Source: Enoplosus armatus (lineage: Eukaryota; Chordata; Actinopteri; Centrarchiformes; Enoplosidae). Taken from it: a stretch of DNA of 64,000 nucleotides. A program made the position numbers and the translations under genes. The stretch covers positions 26,192,629 to 26,256,628 of the forward strand of contig NC_092185.1 of assembly GCF_043641665.1 (NCBI RefSeq), read 5' to 3'. Numbering within the stretch: position 1 is the first letter of the stretch; every line of letters begins with the position of its first letter. Positions 54,298 through 64,000 of this stretch are shown here, piece by piece. Under the pieces are notes generated by a model that was not told the origin of the DNA, made no database searches, and worked only from the letters and a program-made list of their open reading frames with translations.

Positions 54298-57200
54298 CCC
54301 TCCAACAGCCCCAAGGAGCCCCATGAGGAAGGAAAGGGATGAAGTCCACTTTGCTACGAGAACTGGCCTCGTCTGGGCCATACTTTACCAGGGAAAGAAC
54401 TCGCACGCCAACTTCCAAAGCCCTGATCGGCTCACACTTGCTGCTTTATATCAGCTGGTTAGGCTCAAGTGCCTTGCTCAAGGGTCCCCACGTCCCACAG
54501 TGGTCATTTCACCATTCCAGTCGTCCTGGAGCCCTCAGGGTGACCCTCATCTGATCAGTTCTACATGTCTGTCTTCCGTGTGTCCCTGCTCTTAACATTC
54601 ACTCACGCGTGGCAGGTTGAAGGTTTGAGGAGCCTCCCCCCCTCCCATCCACTCCGCGCCTCGCTGCAGGCCACAGCAGCTCCCTCTTCCATTTTCATTC
54701 CATAAAAAGAAGAACACTTCCTTTGCTGGGCCACGAAATTTCAAGACTTCCATTTGTCCGAATATGAGCCCCCCCACCCCCTGAACTCTAAGACTGAAGC
54801 CAAGGCATGGACACCCCCTCCCCCGCCAGCTTCACCATTTATTTGTCTTCTCCTTCCTCACAGTGCCCCCTTGTTGGCAGACCAGTGGCAGGACTGTACA
54901 TAGTGTTAAAAAAAAAATAATAATATGAACACAAATAAATGAGAGAGGAATTATTTTACTATTATTATTATTTTCACGCTGGCTGATCCACCGCTCCACA
55001 AGAAACCAGAGGGACAGACAGATAGATGAGTGGACGTACGCCTGAATGTGAATGCTTGGCTTGATGTAGGAGCTTAGAATAAATTCATAGCTGATGACTT
55101 GAGTGAATGTGCAGACGGATGGATGGATGGAATAGGGCCAAGATCAAAGTGTGAAATCTTTTGTACATTGTTTTAAATGGTGTCCCTCAAATTTCAACCT
55201 TTTTTTCTTTTTTTGTAGTTGAACATGGTGGGAGGGGGGGGGGGGGGGGGCTTTCCCCAATCAGCAAAGAGACAGTGACAAATCTCCCTTTTTTTTGTTT
55301 TGTTTTTTGAATCCCGTGAATCGCCACGCGACAACAACATACCAAATGAGCATCAACATGTAAAAGCTATTGTACATATTTGTAATGAAGTCAATGATTT
55401 GAGTCGTGAGAAGCAAGCGCCTCCCTCTTCTGTCGCATTTACTTTTACCCCCATCACCCCATTTACCAAAAGTATGTTTGCTGCTATTGTGTACATACTA
55501 TGACTTAATGATTACACGGGAAGCCCAAAATGACCACTTCTCATACTGACAATAGATCATGAAGCTATCCTACAGTTCATAACAAATTATTCTTATAGCG
55601 ACTTTTTTTTATTTTTTATTTGTTCTACGTATTTCTGTTTGTGCGTTAGATCATTATGTGTGTTTCCATGTCGGTCGGTCCATGTTCGGTTTGAAGGAGT
55701 TCTCTTTTGGAAATAGAAAAGTGAAAGGTTGAAAGAGTTCCCCCTGAGACATTTTTTTATTATTTTTTTTATTAAAAAGCTGTTCCAGAAATGAACTGAT
55801 GGTCTCGGTATGCTTCAGATGAATCACCCCCCCCCCCCCCCCCTCTCCAAGAACTCTTGTCTTTTTGTGTGTGTGTGTGTGTTTTTGTGGCCTCGACCCT
55901 GTCTACTATCACTACCTCCACACACCAGGCCATTCGCTGCGCAGAGTGGGCTTGAAAAGGGGGAGACGGGAGGTTGTCATCCGACTAGCACTTGGTTTGA
56001 AGCATACTGAGGCCTTGAGTCGTGTATGTTGCTCACCTCCAGTATAGTGAACCGGACTAGTGAACCCTGCTGTGGCTGTTTGAACGCTTTCCCACATGAA
56101 ATTGTCTTGCAGAAAAGGGAGAATGAAACGGATCTCCACACACTCGTGGTGTCTTGCCGCAACGTCCAGAGGACACAGTGCCTCATTTTCTCTAGAAAAA
56201 TACAAAGCACTACTGTTTGCAATGGAATAGTACAGACTTAGACTACATTCAAACTCCAGGTGGTTTAAGTGTTTAGGTAATCTTCACAATATCAACTCTT
56301 GGGACAAACTCTACCTTTGGTTCCTTACAAAAAATCATCATCATGTTCTGTTCAGTATCAGGATCGTGGGGGTGTACTGAACATTGTAGCCTCTAGGGGG
56401 CACAAGTTCAATATGTGTAGCGGTGCAGGGGGTTTTCCTTCAGGTACTGTCCCTGCTGGACCTTATTATTTTCCACCCTGCTGTGTGGAGACAAACTGTC
56501 TTTTCAGGGTTCATCCAGCACTTATTGTTATCGCATTACAATATTATCAACACAGGACCTGGCGGCGAAGCGTGGGAAGAGATTTTATGCACTTACAAAA
56601 AGAAAAGACATCTATGAATTAGTGGGGTTTTTTGTTTTGTTTTTTTTTGAAGAAAAAGACTGAGAATGTTTTGGCTTTTAAACCTGGGCTGTGGAGTTAC
56701 AGCTGTTTAAAATCAACTGTAGGTCACGCTCACAAAAGTTCAAATCAGTCAGACAGAGTTCTAGCACAGACTTCCTTATCTTTTAGACAAAAGAGAGCAA
56801 GCCGAGCTTCCTCTAAGCTGGCTTTGCGGCCTTCTTCGTAATGACAGTAATGTATAGTGTCCGCGGGAATATCTTATGTCGTTGTGATAGTGTTGGCCGA
56901 AGCTTTAAAGACAGGTTAAGAGAGCAGCACCGAGCAGAGGGTGAATTCACTGAGCGCCAAGGAGAGGGTCATCTGCGCTCGCCAGGTTAGAGAACATCCC
57001 TGATTGAAAAGTATACCGGCACTTGTGGAGGTGTGGAACTTCTGGAACTTGCGGTGAGCTCGTCGCTGTTGCCTGATTGACCCGTCTCCTACCGCATCAC
57101 AGCTGGAGGTGGATTTCCAGACAACACCGCCGAGGCAGCGTCTGTATGTGTCAGTGGGAACTCTTGAGTGGCACAACCCGTTTATATATTGAGGGCTGTA

Positions 57201-57340
57201 GGCCCCACGCCTCGAACCACTGTGTTAGTAAAACTCCTTAAAACCCTGTATTTGTTGTCTCAGCTAAAAATGCTTTGTGTAATTTACATTTTTTTTGTAT
57301 CAAAAGCATTTTTATATAATAAAGGTTCTATTTTAAGGAA
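54298..57340 (+). other. lrp5: lrp5 3' untranslated region, probable
   Basis: No coding potential follows the lrp5 stop. Candidate poly(A) signals are AATAAA at 54934 and 55078, ATTAAA at 55771 and AATAAA at 57318. TGTACATA (Pumilio-type) occurs at 54895, 55371 and 55490. Poly-G (about 55232-55250) and poly-C (about 55827-55843) runs interrupt it. Where the transcript ends cannot be told from sequence alone; the first part, to about 55.8 kb, is more secure than the rest. Confidence 0.6.
54934..55083 (+). promoter_or_regulatory. Proximal poly(A) signals of lrp5
   Basis: Two AATAAA hexamers (54934-54939 and 55078-55083), about 640 and 785 nt after the stop. They are candidate proximal cleavage signals. 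Confidence 0.4.
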
Positions 57341-57365
57341 TGTGTGTGTGTGTGTGTGTGTGTGT
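57318..57365 (+). promoter_or_regulatory. Distal poly(A) signal with GT-rich downstream element
   Basis: AATAAA at 57318-57323 is followed 17 bp later by a 25-bp TG microsatellite (57341-57365). This is the hexamer plus GU-rich arrangement of a strong vertebrate cleavage site, so it may be the distal end of lrp5. Whether it is used is inference. Confidence 0.45.
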
Positions 57366-57851
57366 TAATGAACTGAGCTCTGACAGCAATAATTAGAACA
57401 TCAGTAGTAATCACAGTAGACATGCTGGCTTGTCATTGCAGGAGAAACACAGGTGTTGGTGTTACATTAGAGACGGTAAATCATGGCCGAAAAGCAGTGT
57501 GCACAATCCCAGAAATGGCAAATCTAAATGGAATGCAGCTGCAATTAATCCTATAGATGTCTGCAGCAGAAGCAGTGCCAGCAGCAGTAGGTGCAGGTGT
57601 AGTTAACACTTGTTGTAGCTGTCAGCAGTATTAGTTGAAATGGCTGTAGCAGTGTTGAGATCAGTCGTCGTCGTGGTATTTGTCCCAGTAGGATTACCAG
57701 TATGGAGAACCAAAGTGTTCGATGTTGAATAGATAAATAGGACATTGTAAAATGAATACACAAGGCAGTTTATTGTTGGTCAATTCTTTTTTCCAATATC
57801 TTCTTTCCAATTGACCATTTAATTTACACACACACACGCTATTAAAAAATT

Positions 57852-57923
57852 GGGCTCGTCCGGGATTTGAACCCGGGACCTCTCGCACCCAAAGCGAGAA
57901 TCATACCCCTAGACCAACGAGCC
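57852..57923 (-). tRNA. tRNA-Pro (anticodon TGG)
   Basis: Read on the - strand, a complete cloverleaf: 7-bp acceptor stem GGCTCGT/ACGAGCC with discriminator C, D arm (GGTCTAGGGGTATGATTC), anticodon stem CTCGC/GCGAG around loop TTTGGGT giving anticodon TGG (57889-57891), and T arm CCCGG GTTCAAA TCCGG-type with intact B box. No intron. A run of six A on the + strand (57844-57849) supplies the T-run terminator for RNA polymerase III just downstream. It looks identical or nearly so to the standard vertebrate tRNA-Pro, so it is probably functional rather than a pseudogene. Confidence 0.95.
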
Positions 57924-59444
57924 ACTGCTGACACCGTCAATGGAGAGAAGTTTTTAAATACCCTAATACGTGTCTGATGTTCGGACTAGCACAATTTTTG
58001 GTGTGCAGGTGACATCTAACGGTAGAACAAAGTAATTGCAATATATTTAGACAGGAGCTGTGTCTGCTTTTTATGCCCTGACAAGTCAAAAGGTGTTGCT
58101 GGCAGACAAACCAATGAGCATCGTCGTGGGACAAAGGTGTTATTCCAGGTTTTTATTTTTTACAATTTCTTTTACGCAGAGGACACTTTTTCAACTCTTC
58201 ACTAAAGCAGCACAGTGGCACAGAAATCAACGTGGATCACTTTTCATCGCTTTCACACCATCGTGCATTCACTGACCACATCTTTCAAATTCCATGAACA
58301 GTTTGCTCACACAAACCCAACCACCACCAGACCTCTGTGTATTTACACTCCATTTAGCACATAAAATCAGAAAATATTAAATGTTGCTCGCTTTTATCTA
58401 AGAGTTGAAACGACTTAACTCACAGGCGACGCTTACATGTTACAAAATATATTTAAAAAAGTGACAACACTAAGGTTTCAGACCAACAGCGGTGTGTCTA
58501 ACTGTTAGAAGTGTAGCTCTTTAAAAAGGAGGCCATGTTGACCTCAGGTGTTTCCAGTTTGACTGGTCGCCGTGCTTCCCCACCTCTTCCAGGTCACACT
58601 TCATTCATTTGAATTTTGCCCTCTGCGCTGTCTGCTGCTCCCTCGACACCTTTGATCCCACCTCGTAAGTGATTTGTTACTTCTTAACCCCCCCCCCACC
58701 ATTCACTTCCTTCTGCAGAGACTTTCCCAGGCATTTGAACCAGCAACCCTCTTGCTTCCTCTTCTCTCACCCCCAGGCTACTGGCAGCTCTCTGTCTTCT
58801 TCTGTCAGGCGAGAGGGAATTTCCCAACGACATTGTGAATCCATCCTGCTGGTGTCCAGCAGTTGTAACGTGGCTCTCCGGTGATCCCCCCCCCCCCCCC
58901 GGGCCACAGCTCTGTGTGCACAGTCCACAGCACCTACAAAGACACACAGCATTAGCTTTCTGTGGTTCTTCTGTTCGGTCTATTGTGTGTTTGGAACACC
59001 AAAGCTAAAGGCCATTTCTGCTTTCTACTAAAATAACCAAAACTTTTACTTCTATTGTCTTCGCATTTGATGCCGTTACATGATCCGGGTACCTTCTATC
59101 CATACAACATATTGTATTGTTTAAGTCTGCTACAGAATGTATTGCATCCTGTTGTCAGCCATGTGACAGTCCCTGCCTGGGGCAACAGTTGGATTCATTA
59201 GGAACAAGGTTCATGCGACCATTGCAACCATGTCTCCTACAAAATATATGTTTACATACTACTCATTTCCTTTGTCAGATACATATGCCATGTCCTGTCT
59301 TCCATTCGAAAAGACCCTAACCAACATTCAATGTATCCTGCTAGCAAGTATTGTGTGTACTGATATATCTTCTTCCTCTGTGCCACAGAGCTCCACTGTT
59401 GTCCGGAAACTATTAAACATACATCACTGATGTCCCTTCATTAC

Positions 59445-59640
59445 CATGAACACACACACTGTAGTTTATTTTGACTCAATCCCACACACACCGTCCTGCT
59501 GCACCAAAAGAAAATCGCTAGAGCTCCAAATGTGGATTCATCCACCGCTGAAAATAGTCCCCAACAAATGCACTATTTCCTCCTGTTTCAGCAACATTTA
59601 TTAAAAAACTACAGTGTCCAAATGTTTTAGGAAATCACTG
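59445..59640 (+). repeat. Dispersed repeat shared with 7772-8085
   Basis: Second, shorter copy of the repeat in intron 2, in the intergenic region downstream of lrp5. Confidence 0.65.
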
Positions 59641-60274
59641 CGCCTACAAGCTGTGAGCTTGTTCTATAATATATAATATATAATATATTCTATAATATTC
59701 CCACAGTGCCCAAACATTGACTGTCAGACAGCGACATTGGGACTTTTTTGTTTTGGTGGATTTTCATTTATTCATCCGTGCAGGTAGAATTAACATATAG
59801 GGAGAGACTGTTGGTCATTTTTAAGAGTTTTTTTTAGCCACTTCAGGAGAGGAAAATGTTTTTCATAGATTGATCAGAAAAATATCTCAACTTAAAATTT
59901 GCTCTTTCACAGTGGTCGTATTTTCTTTGTGCATAAGAGATAAAGATAAAACGTTTATTACAGTGATCTTAGAAAGAAGTACCTGATCTTAGAGCCAGAC
60001 CTGGAAGGGGAGCTCGCCAGGAAGCATCGGGTGGCTGGGCCAGGCACAGCCTAAAAGAAAAACACGCCGCCCGAGGTCACCACGCAGAGGAATAGCCATG
60101 GGGGGTTAGGGTTAATCGTCAGCCAGGCGACAGGCAAAAACGGGGACCGAGGGGTGGGGACTCCTTGCTTCACAGACTGGTTCTGGGGACGGGGCGGGGA
60201 AGGAACCAGAGCTAGTGTGGGAGGTGGAGCATAGCACTGGGTCTGGAACCAAACTCTGGACTGGACTTCTTTTC

Positions 60275-60835
60275 CAGAATTCAGTTCAATTCAATTGTAT
60301 TTATATAGCGACAAATCACAACAACAAAGTCATCTCATGACACTTTACAAATAGAGCAGGTCTAGACCGACTCTTTATAATGTCATTACAGAGACCCAAC
60401 GGTTCCCACCATGAGAGACACAGACAGACAGAGATGTATAGCAGCGCCAGTAATAGCCATAGCAACTATAATAAAAATGGAAATATGACTAATAATAGTA
60501 ATTGTAGCGATGAGAGTCAAGCAGGCCCATGGCGTGCAGCAGCCAGGCGTACCAGATCCACAGGAACCTGCGAGACGAGGAAGCACGAAAGAATCTCTGG
60601 GGAAGATATAAAGTTAGTAACATGCATTGGAGGGACGCAAATGTGTAAAGATGGAGAGGGAGAGGAGGAAAGCTCAGTGCATCATGGGAAGTACCCCCCC
60701 CCCCCCAGCAGTCTGTAGGCCTATAGCAGCCTAGGGTGAGAGGTGCAGGATGGGTGCAGGGACACTCATGAGACCCAGGCCGTGCTGCTGTGTTGGAGTT
60801 TCCAGGGATGACTGTCTGTTGATCCAGTAACATCA
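60275..60835 (-). repeat. Dispersed SINE-like fish repeat, copy D, longest
   Basis: Begins with CAATT units and tatttatatagcgacaaatc, continues through gcaggtctagaccgactc and further to tcagtgcatcatgggaagta and tgtaggcctatagcagccta, blocks I know from longer copies of this abundant fish repeat. The 112-codon frame it contains is not a gene. Confidence 0.75.
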
Positions 60836-63800
60836 TCTAGTCAATTTTTAAAACGTGTCCAATACTTTGGTTTATGACTAAATGCAGTTATTTCAAATGA
60901 TTGTTAAACAGTGTTTTTAGTTTGCTAATTACACCAAACGTGAGAAGGATTTAAATCTAAAAAAAAAAAAAAAGGGAACTGGAGAGGACTGCCGGCCCTG
61001 ATTGCTGAGGCACAAGTGAATGAATTAGAGCTCAGCCACATTTTTCTTTTTTTTTTTTTTTTTGGGTACGTTTTTTCCAACTGACTGTTCAGACACACAA
61101 TATAGCTCCGCTGACTGTTCAAGTCTCGGCAAGTTGGTCACAATAGCGAGCTGAGTTGAAATCAAAGGCTAAAAAGGTAACTACGTGTAGTTAAGAAAAC
61201 AAAAAGGCATGGTCCGTTAAAAAGCTGCCATGGAATCCACAATTGATTACTCCTCCAGAGTGAGACCAAAAATAAAATGACATTTGATAGTATAAAGTGT
61301 AAGATCAGTGACAAGGAGGGTTCTCAGAGAATGTCGCCGCCGACGGTCGAAATATATTACGATGGGAGCAAACTTGTTCAGGTGAAGTGGGAAAACTTTC
61401 CAGTGAAGGTTTGTCCAGCTGGCAGACAGGTGCTGAGGGCTGAACAGAGGCAGGGAAGAGGTGGAGAACAGCACTACAACTTCCACAACTTCTTTTTTGT
61501 CTTTCCTCTCCCTTTATTCTCCCTGTGCGCTCGCCGCTCTGTAATTACACCAGCTGCCTGGAACCTGTGGGTCTCCCCCCCACCCCCCCCTCTGTTTCAT
61601 CTCCCTCTCTTCCCCTGAATTTTCTTACAAAAAAAAAAAAAGGTTCCCTCTCCTCCCTCACCGCTGTTCAAAAAAAGTGTTGCACCTGCCAAGCGACCAC
61701 ACCTATGGGCCCCGCGCAGAGTTTGATCGCAGCTTGACTTGAATGCGATATCTTCGGTTATACTCCCTGTATATCAGTATCAGTGTTGGCTCTCAAAGAC
61801 CCATAAAAGTCGAGTGGGACTTTTGAAATTATGTATTCTCAAATGGGACCAAATGGGACTTCGGAAAAACTCACAAACCACCATTTATGAACACAAAGAC
61901 ATATGCGACCGAAACACTAAAGCAAGACAACCGTAAGGCACAGAAAAAGAAAAAAAAAAAACCCCAGGCTGAGAGGCGGCAAGTCTATCAGTCCCCGTGC
62001 CAGAAGCCTCTCCCCTTCTGATGCTGGCTTGGGATCTGTTAAGTACTTCCATGCCCAGGCCAGGTGCACCTCATTGGGTAATGACGATGTACAACACCTG
62101 GGCAGAAGAGGAAACGGGAACCAACGCAGGGAAACAGCATGCAGCCGTAACAAAGAGTAATGGAATAAATTGCCTGAACTGTTCCACTGATACCCCCCCC
62201 CTCCCCTTGATATAGTTCCATGCAACTGTTCACACACCTCAGATCAATATTGTAACATATTGTACGGCTCATTGTTACCCGTGGAAAGTAATCTAATATT
62301 GGTGCTATACCACGCAATCATATAGGATCATCCCGTCTTGCGTTTGACCCCATAACTTGCCGCGTAACTCGAGATGAGCACGGCAGACGGAGATCCGAGA
62401 AACTGGATCAGGTGTTTCCACCTCTCAGTATACTGGTTCAAAACGCTCTTGCTTGGTTATATCCAGGTTTCTCAAAATCTGGGATAAGGGTTTTTAAACA
62501 AATTCATTCCAATGGTATTGCTGCAATCAGTGGGGGTGAAGTGTTCAACTTTGGTGGACTTTGATCCACAAATTTGGGCCACTGACCAATAGCAGGCTGT
62601 CTCGACAGTGCTGACTTTGGGGGAACTGAGAACCGAGTTCGAAATGGAGGAAGTTATTGGAGCTTATAGCCGCGTTGTCACCGTTTTATTGAACCTCCAT
62701 GGTGTTTTAAATAACCTGTGTGGAGTTATTGTCCCCTAAGCGGCTTAGCTTTTTTTCCCCCCCTCTTCCAAATCTCTATATTGAACCAAGTGATGAACAA
62801 TCCTGAGGACAAAAAACACAGGGGGAAGAAAAACGGCCTACTACTGAGAAAATAAAGAAGCTTAGGAGGCTATTGTGACTGACGGCGCTTGCATGTCCTT
62901 GGCTGGTTAGCGTGTTAGCCATTACCTCACTAACTACAGCGTACTGTCACAGCTGGCTGGTGACCTAACAAGGTGCGCAAGTGGCCGCCATGCGCCTAGA
63001 ACCAAGACGTTTGGATGCAAAAACCCTTTATCCAGGTTTCTGAAACCAGGATGTGACGTTTACGCGTGCAAACACATAACTGGAATACACCAAAAACCAA
63101 TCCTACATATATATTTATAACATTTATATACAATTGACTTTGAAGTGTGTCTTTCCATGGACAGACAGCGAGGAATGCCTTACCTTTGGTTCCCACAGTT
63201 CTCAGGCAGAGACGCACCGGCTGACACTGGGCTGTAAAGTTGTCAGGGAGGGAGGTAGGGGGGCCTGACTTTTTATCCAGTCAAAATCGAGAGGAAGGAA
63301 TAAAGGGCAGATCACACGTTTCCCGCAGAATCAGGACATATGGAGGGAACTATCTGAAACTCATCATTAGGGCTTTGGAATGTCAATGGGACCGAGGGGC
63401 TGCCGGAGTTTACGTCGCTCTCATGTTTCCCTTCGGAGGGACAGCAGTTGATTTGAACATTCTCAAGTTTCTCAAAGGGAAATGTTTCAGTGGGCAGAGA
63501 AAGCCAGGGCAAATATTTTACCTTCAGTTAAAAGTACATGTTGTACTCTTTGCTCTTACTTTAAGGATCTGGTAGATCTAGTACTCGAATGATTTGAACG
63601 TGGGACTGGGGTGAGATCTCCACCCACATACAACCACTTAACTCACATTATCACAACGGAGCTACACCCGTGACAACTGCGCAAACTCCATCATCTTGAG
63701 GATGGATCATGAGGTGCAGGATTTCGTGAAAGGTCTTGTTTTGATGGAGCTGTGGCCACATTACAGAATGCCCCTCTTGCCTTTATATACCAGATGACCT

Positions 63801-64000
63801 GTTTCTTTTTTTTTGCAATGATGTTAAATATTCAGATACCACAAACATTAACCCCCACACATCTGTTAGATGAGATTTAGAGTTGATCCTCACCAGTGTC
63901 TGTCATCCACAGACTTCCCCTTCAGCTCATGAAGCTGGTGGTGACAATGGGAGGATGCATTGGTGCAGCAGGTACAATGTAGGTCCATGACAGATCTTCA

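Larger units (their letters stand above)
57366..64000 (+). other. Intergenic region downstream of lrp5
   Basis: Apart from the tRNA-Pro gene and the repeats at 59445 and 60275, I see no exon, ORF or RNA gene that I can support. Frames of 60-115 codons are short, low-complexity or repeat-derived. 59940-60270 is GC-rich with no match I recognise; 61000-64000 is featureless apart from A, T and C runs. Confidence 0.55.

Noticed and set aside
60380..60718. 112-codon frame downstream of lrp5
   Set aside because: It lies wholly within a dispersed SINE-like repeat and has low-complexity composition.

Overview
The window is vertebrate nuclear DNA, almost certainly from a teleost fish and probably a percomorph. 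Genes are split by GT-AG introns, CA/GT and poly-C/poly-G tracts are everywhere, and fish-type mobile elements (Tc1, hAT, piggyBac, Penelope, Ty3/gypsy, LINE and SINE-like tails ending in CAATT repeats) fill the introns. There are no prokaryotic operons, CRISPR arrays or plasmid features.

One gene dominates: lrp5, the Wnt co-receptor, on the + strand from about 6.3 kb to 54.3 kb, with a 3' UTR running to about 55.8 or 57.3 kb. I could place 28 coding exons. They join in one open frame of 1613 codons plus stop. Only the first exon (signal peptide) is missing and presumably lies upstream. The order is four YWTD beta-propellers each followed by an EGF module, three LDL-receptor class A repeats, one membrane helix and a cytoplasmic tail rich in PPPSP motifs. 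Compared with the human exon sizes I remember, most exons are identical in length, but six extra introns cut human-type exons 2, 3, 6 (twice), 9 and 12.

Layout: 1-6.3 kb is the 3' part of intron 1, with Penelope and hAT remnants. 6.3-20.3 kb holds propeller 1, EGF1 and the first part of propeller 2. 20.3-43.7 kb is one 23.4-kb intron (human intron 7) acting as a mobile-element sink: a decayed piggyBac split by a TA-flanked MITE, a LINE fragment, an intact single-exon 619-codon coiled-coil ORF of unknown function, a gypsy remnant in antisense, an internally deleted Tc1 element and a hAT remnant. 43.7-54.3 kb is compact and holds the rest of lrp5. 57.3-64 kb is intergenic, with one tRNA-Pro(TGG) gene on the - strand and dispersed repeats; I recognise no second protein-coding gene there.

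The best leads are the set of extra introns, the nested coiled-coil ORF with its 168-bp tandem repeats, a perfect 23-bp hairpin just before exon 8, a CA microsatellite abutting a weak donor whose failure would remove the PPPSP motifs, poly-C tracts serving as 3' splice-site pyrimidine tracts, and extra cysteines in the ectodomain. I see no wholly new biological system that the sequence alone would prove.
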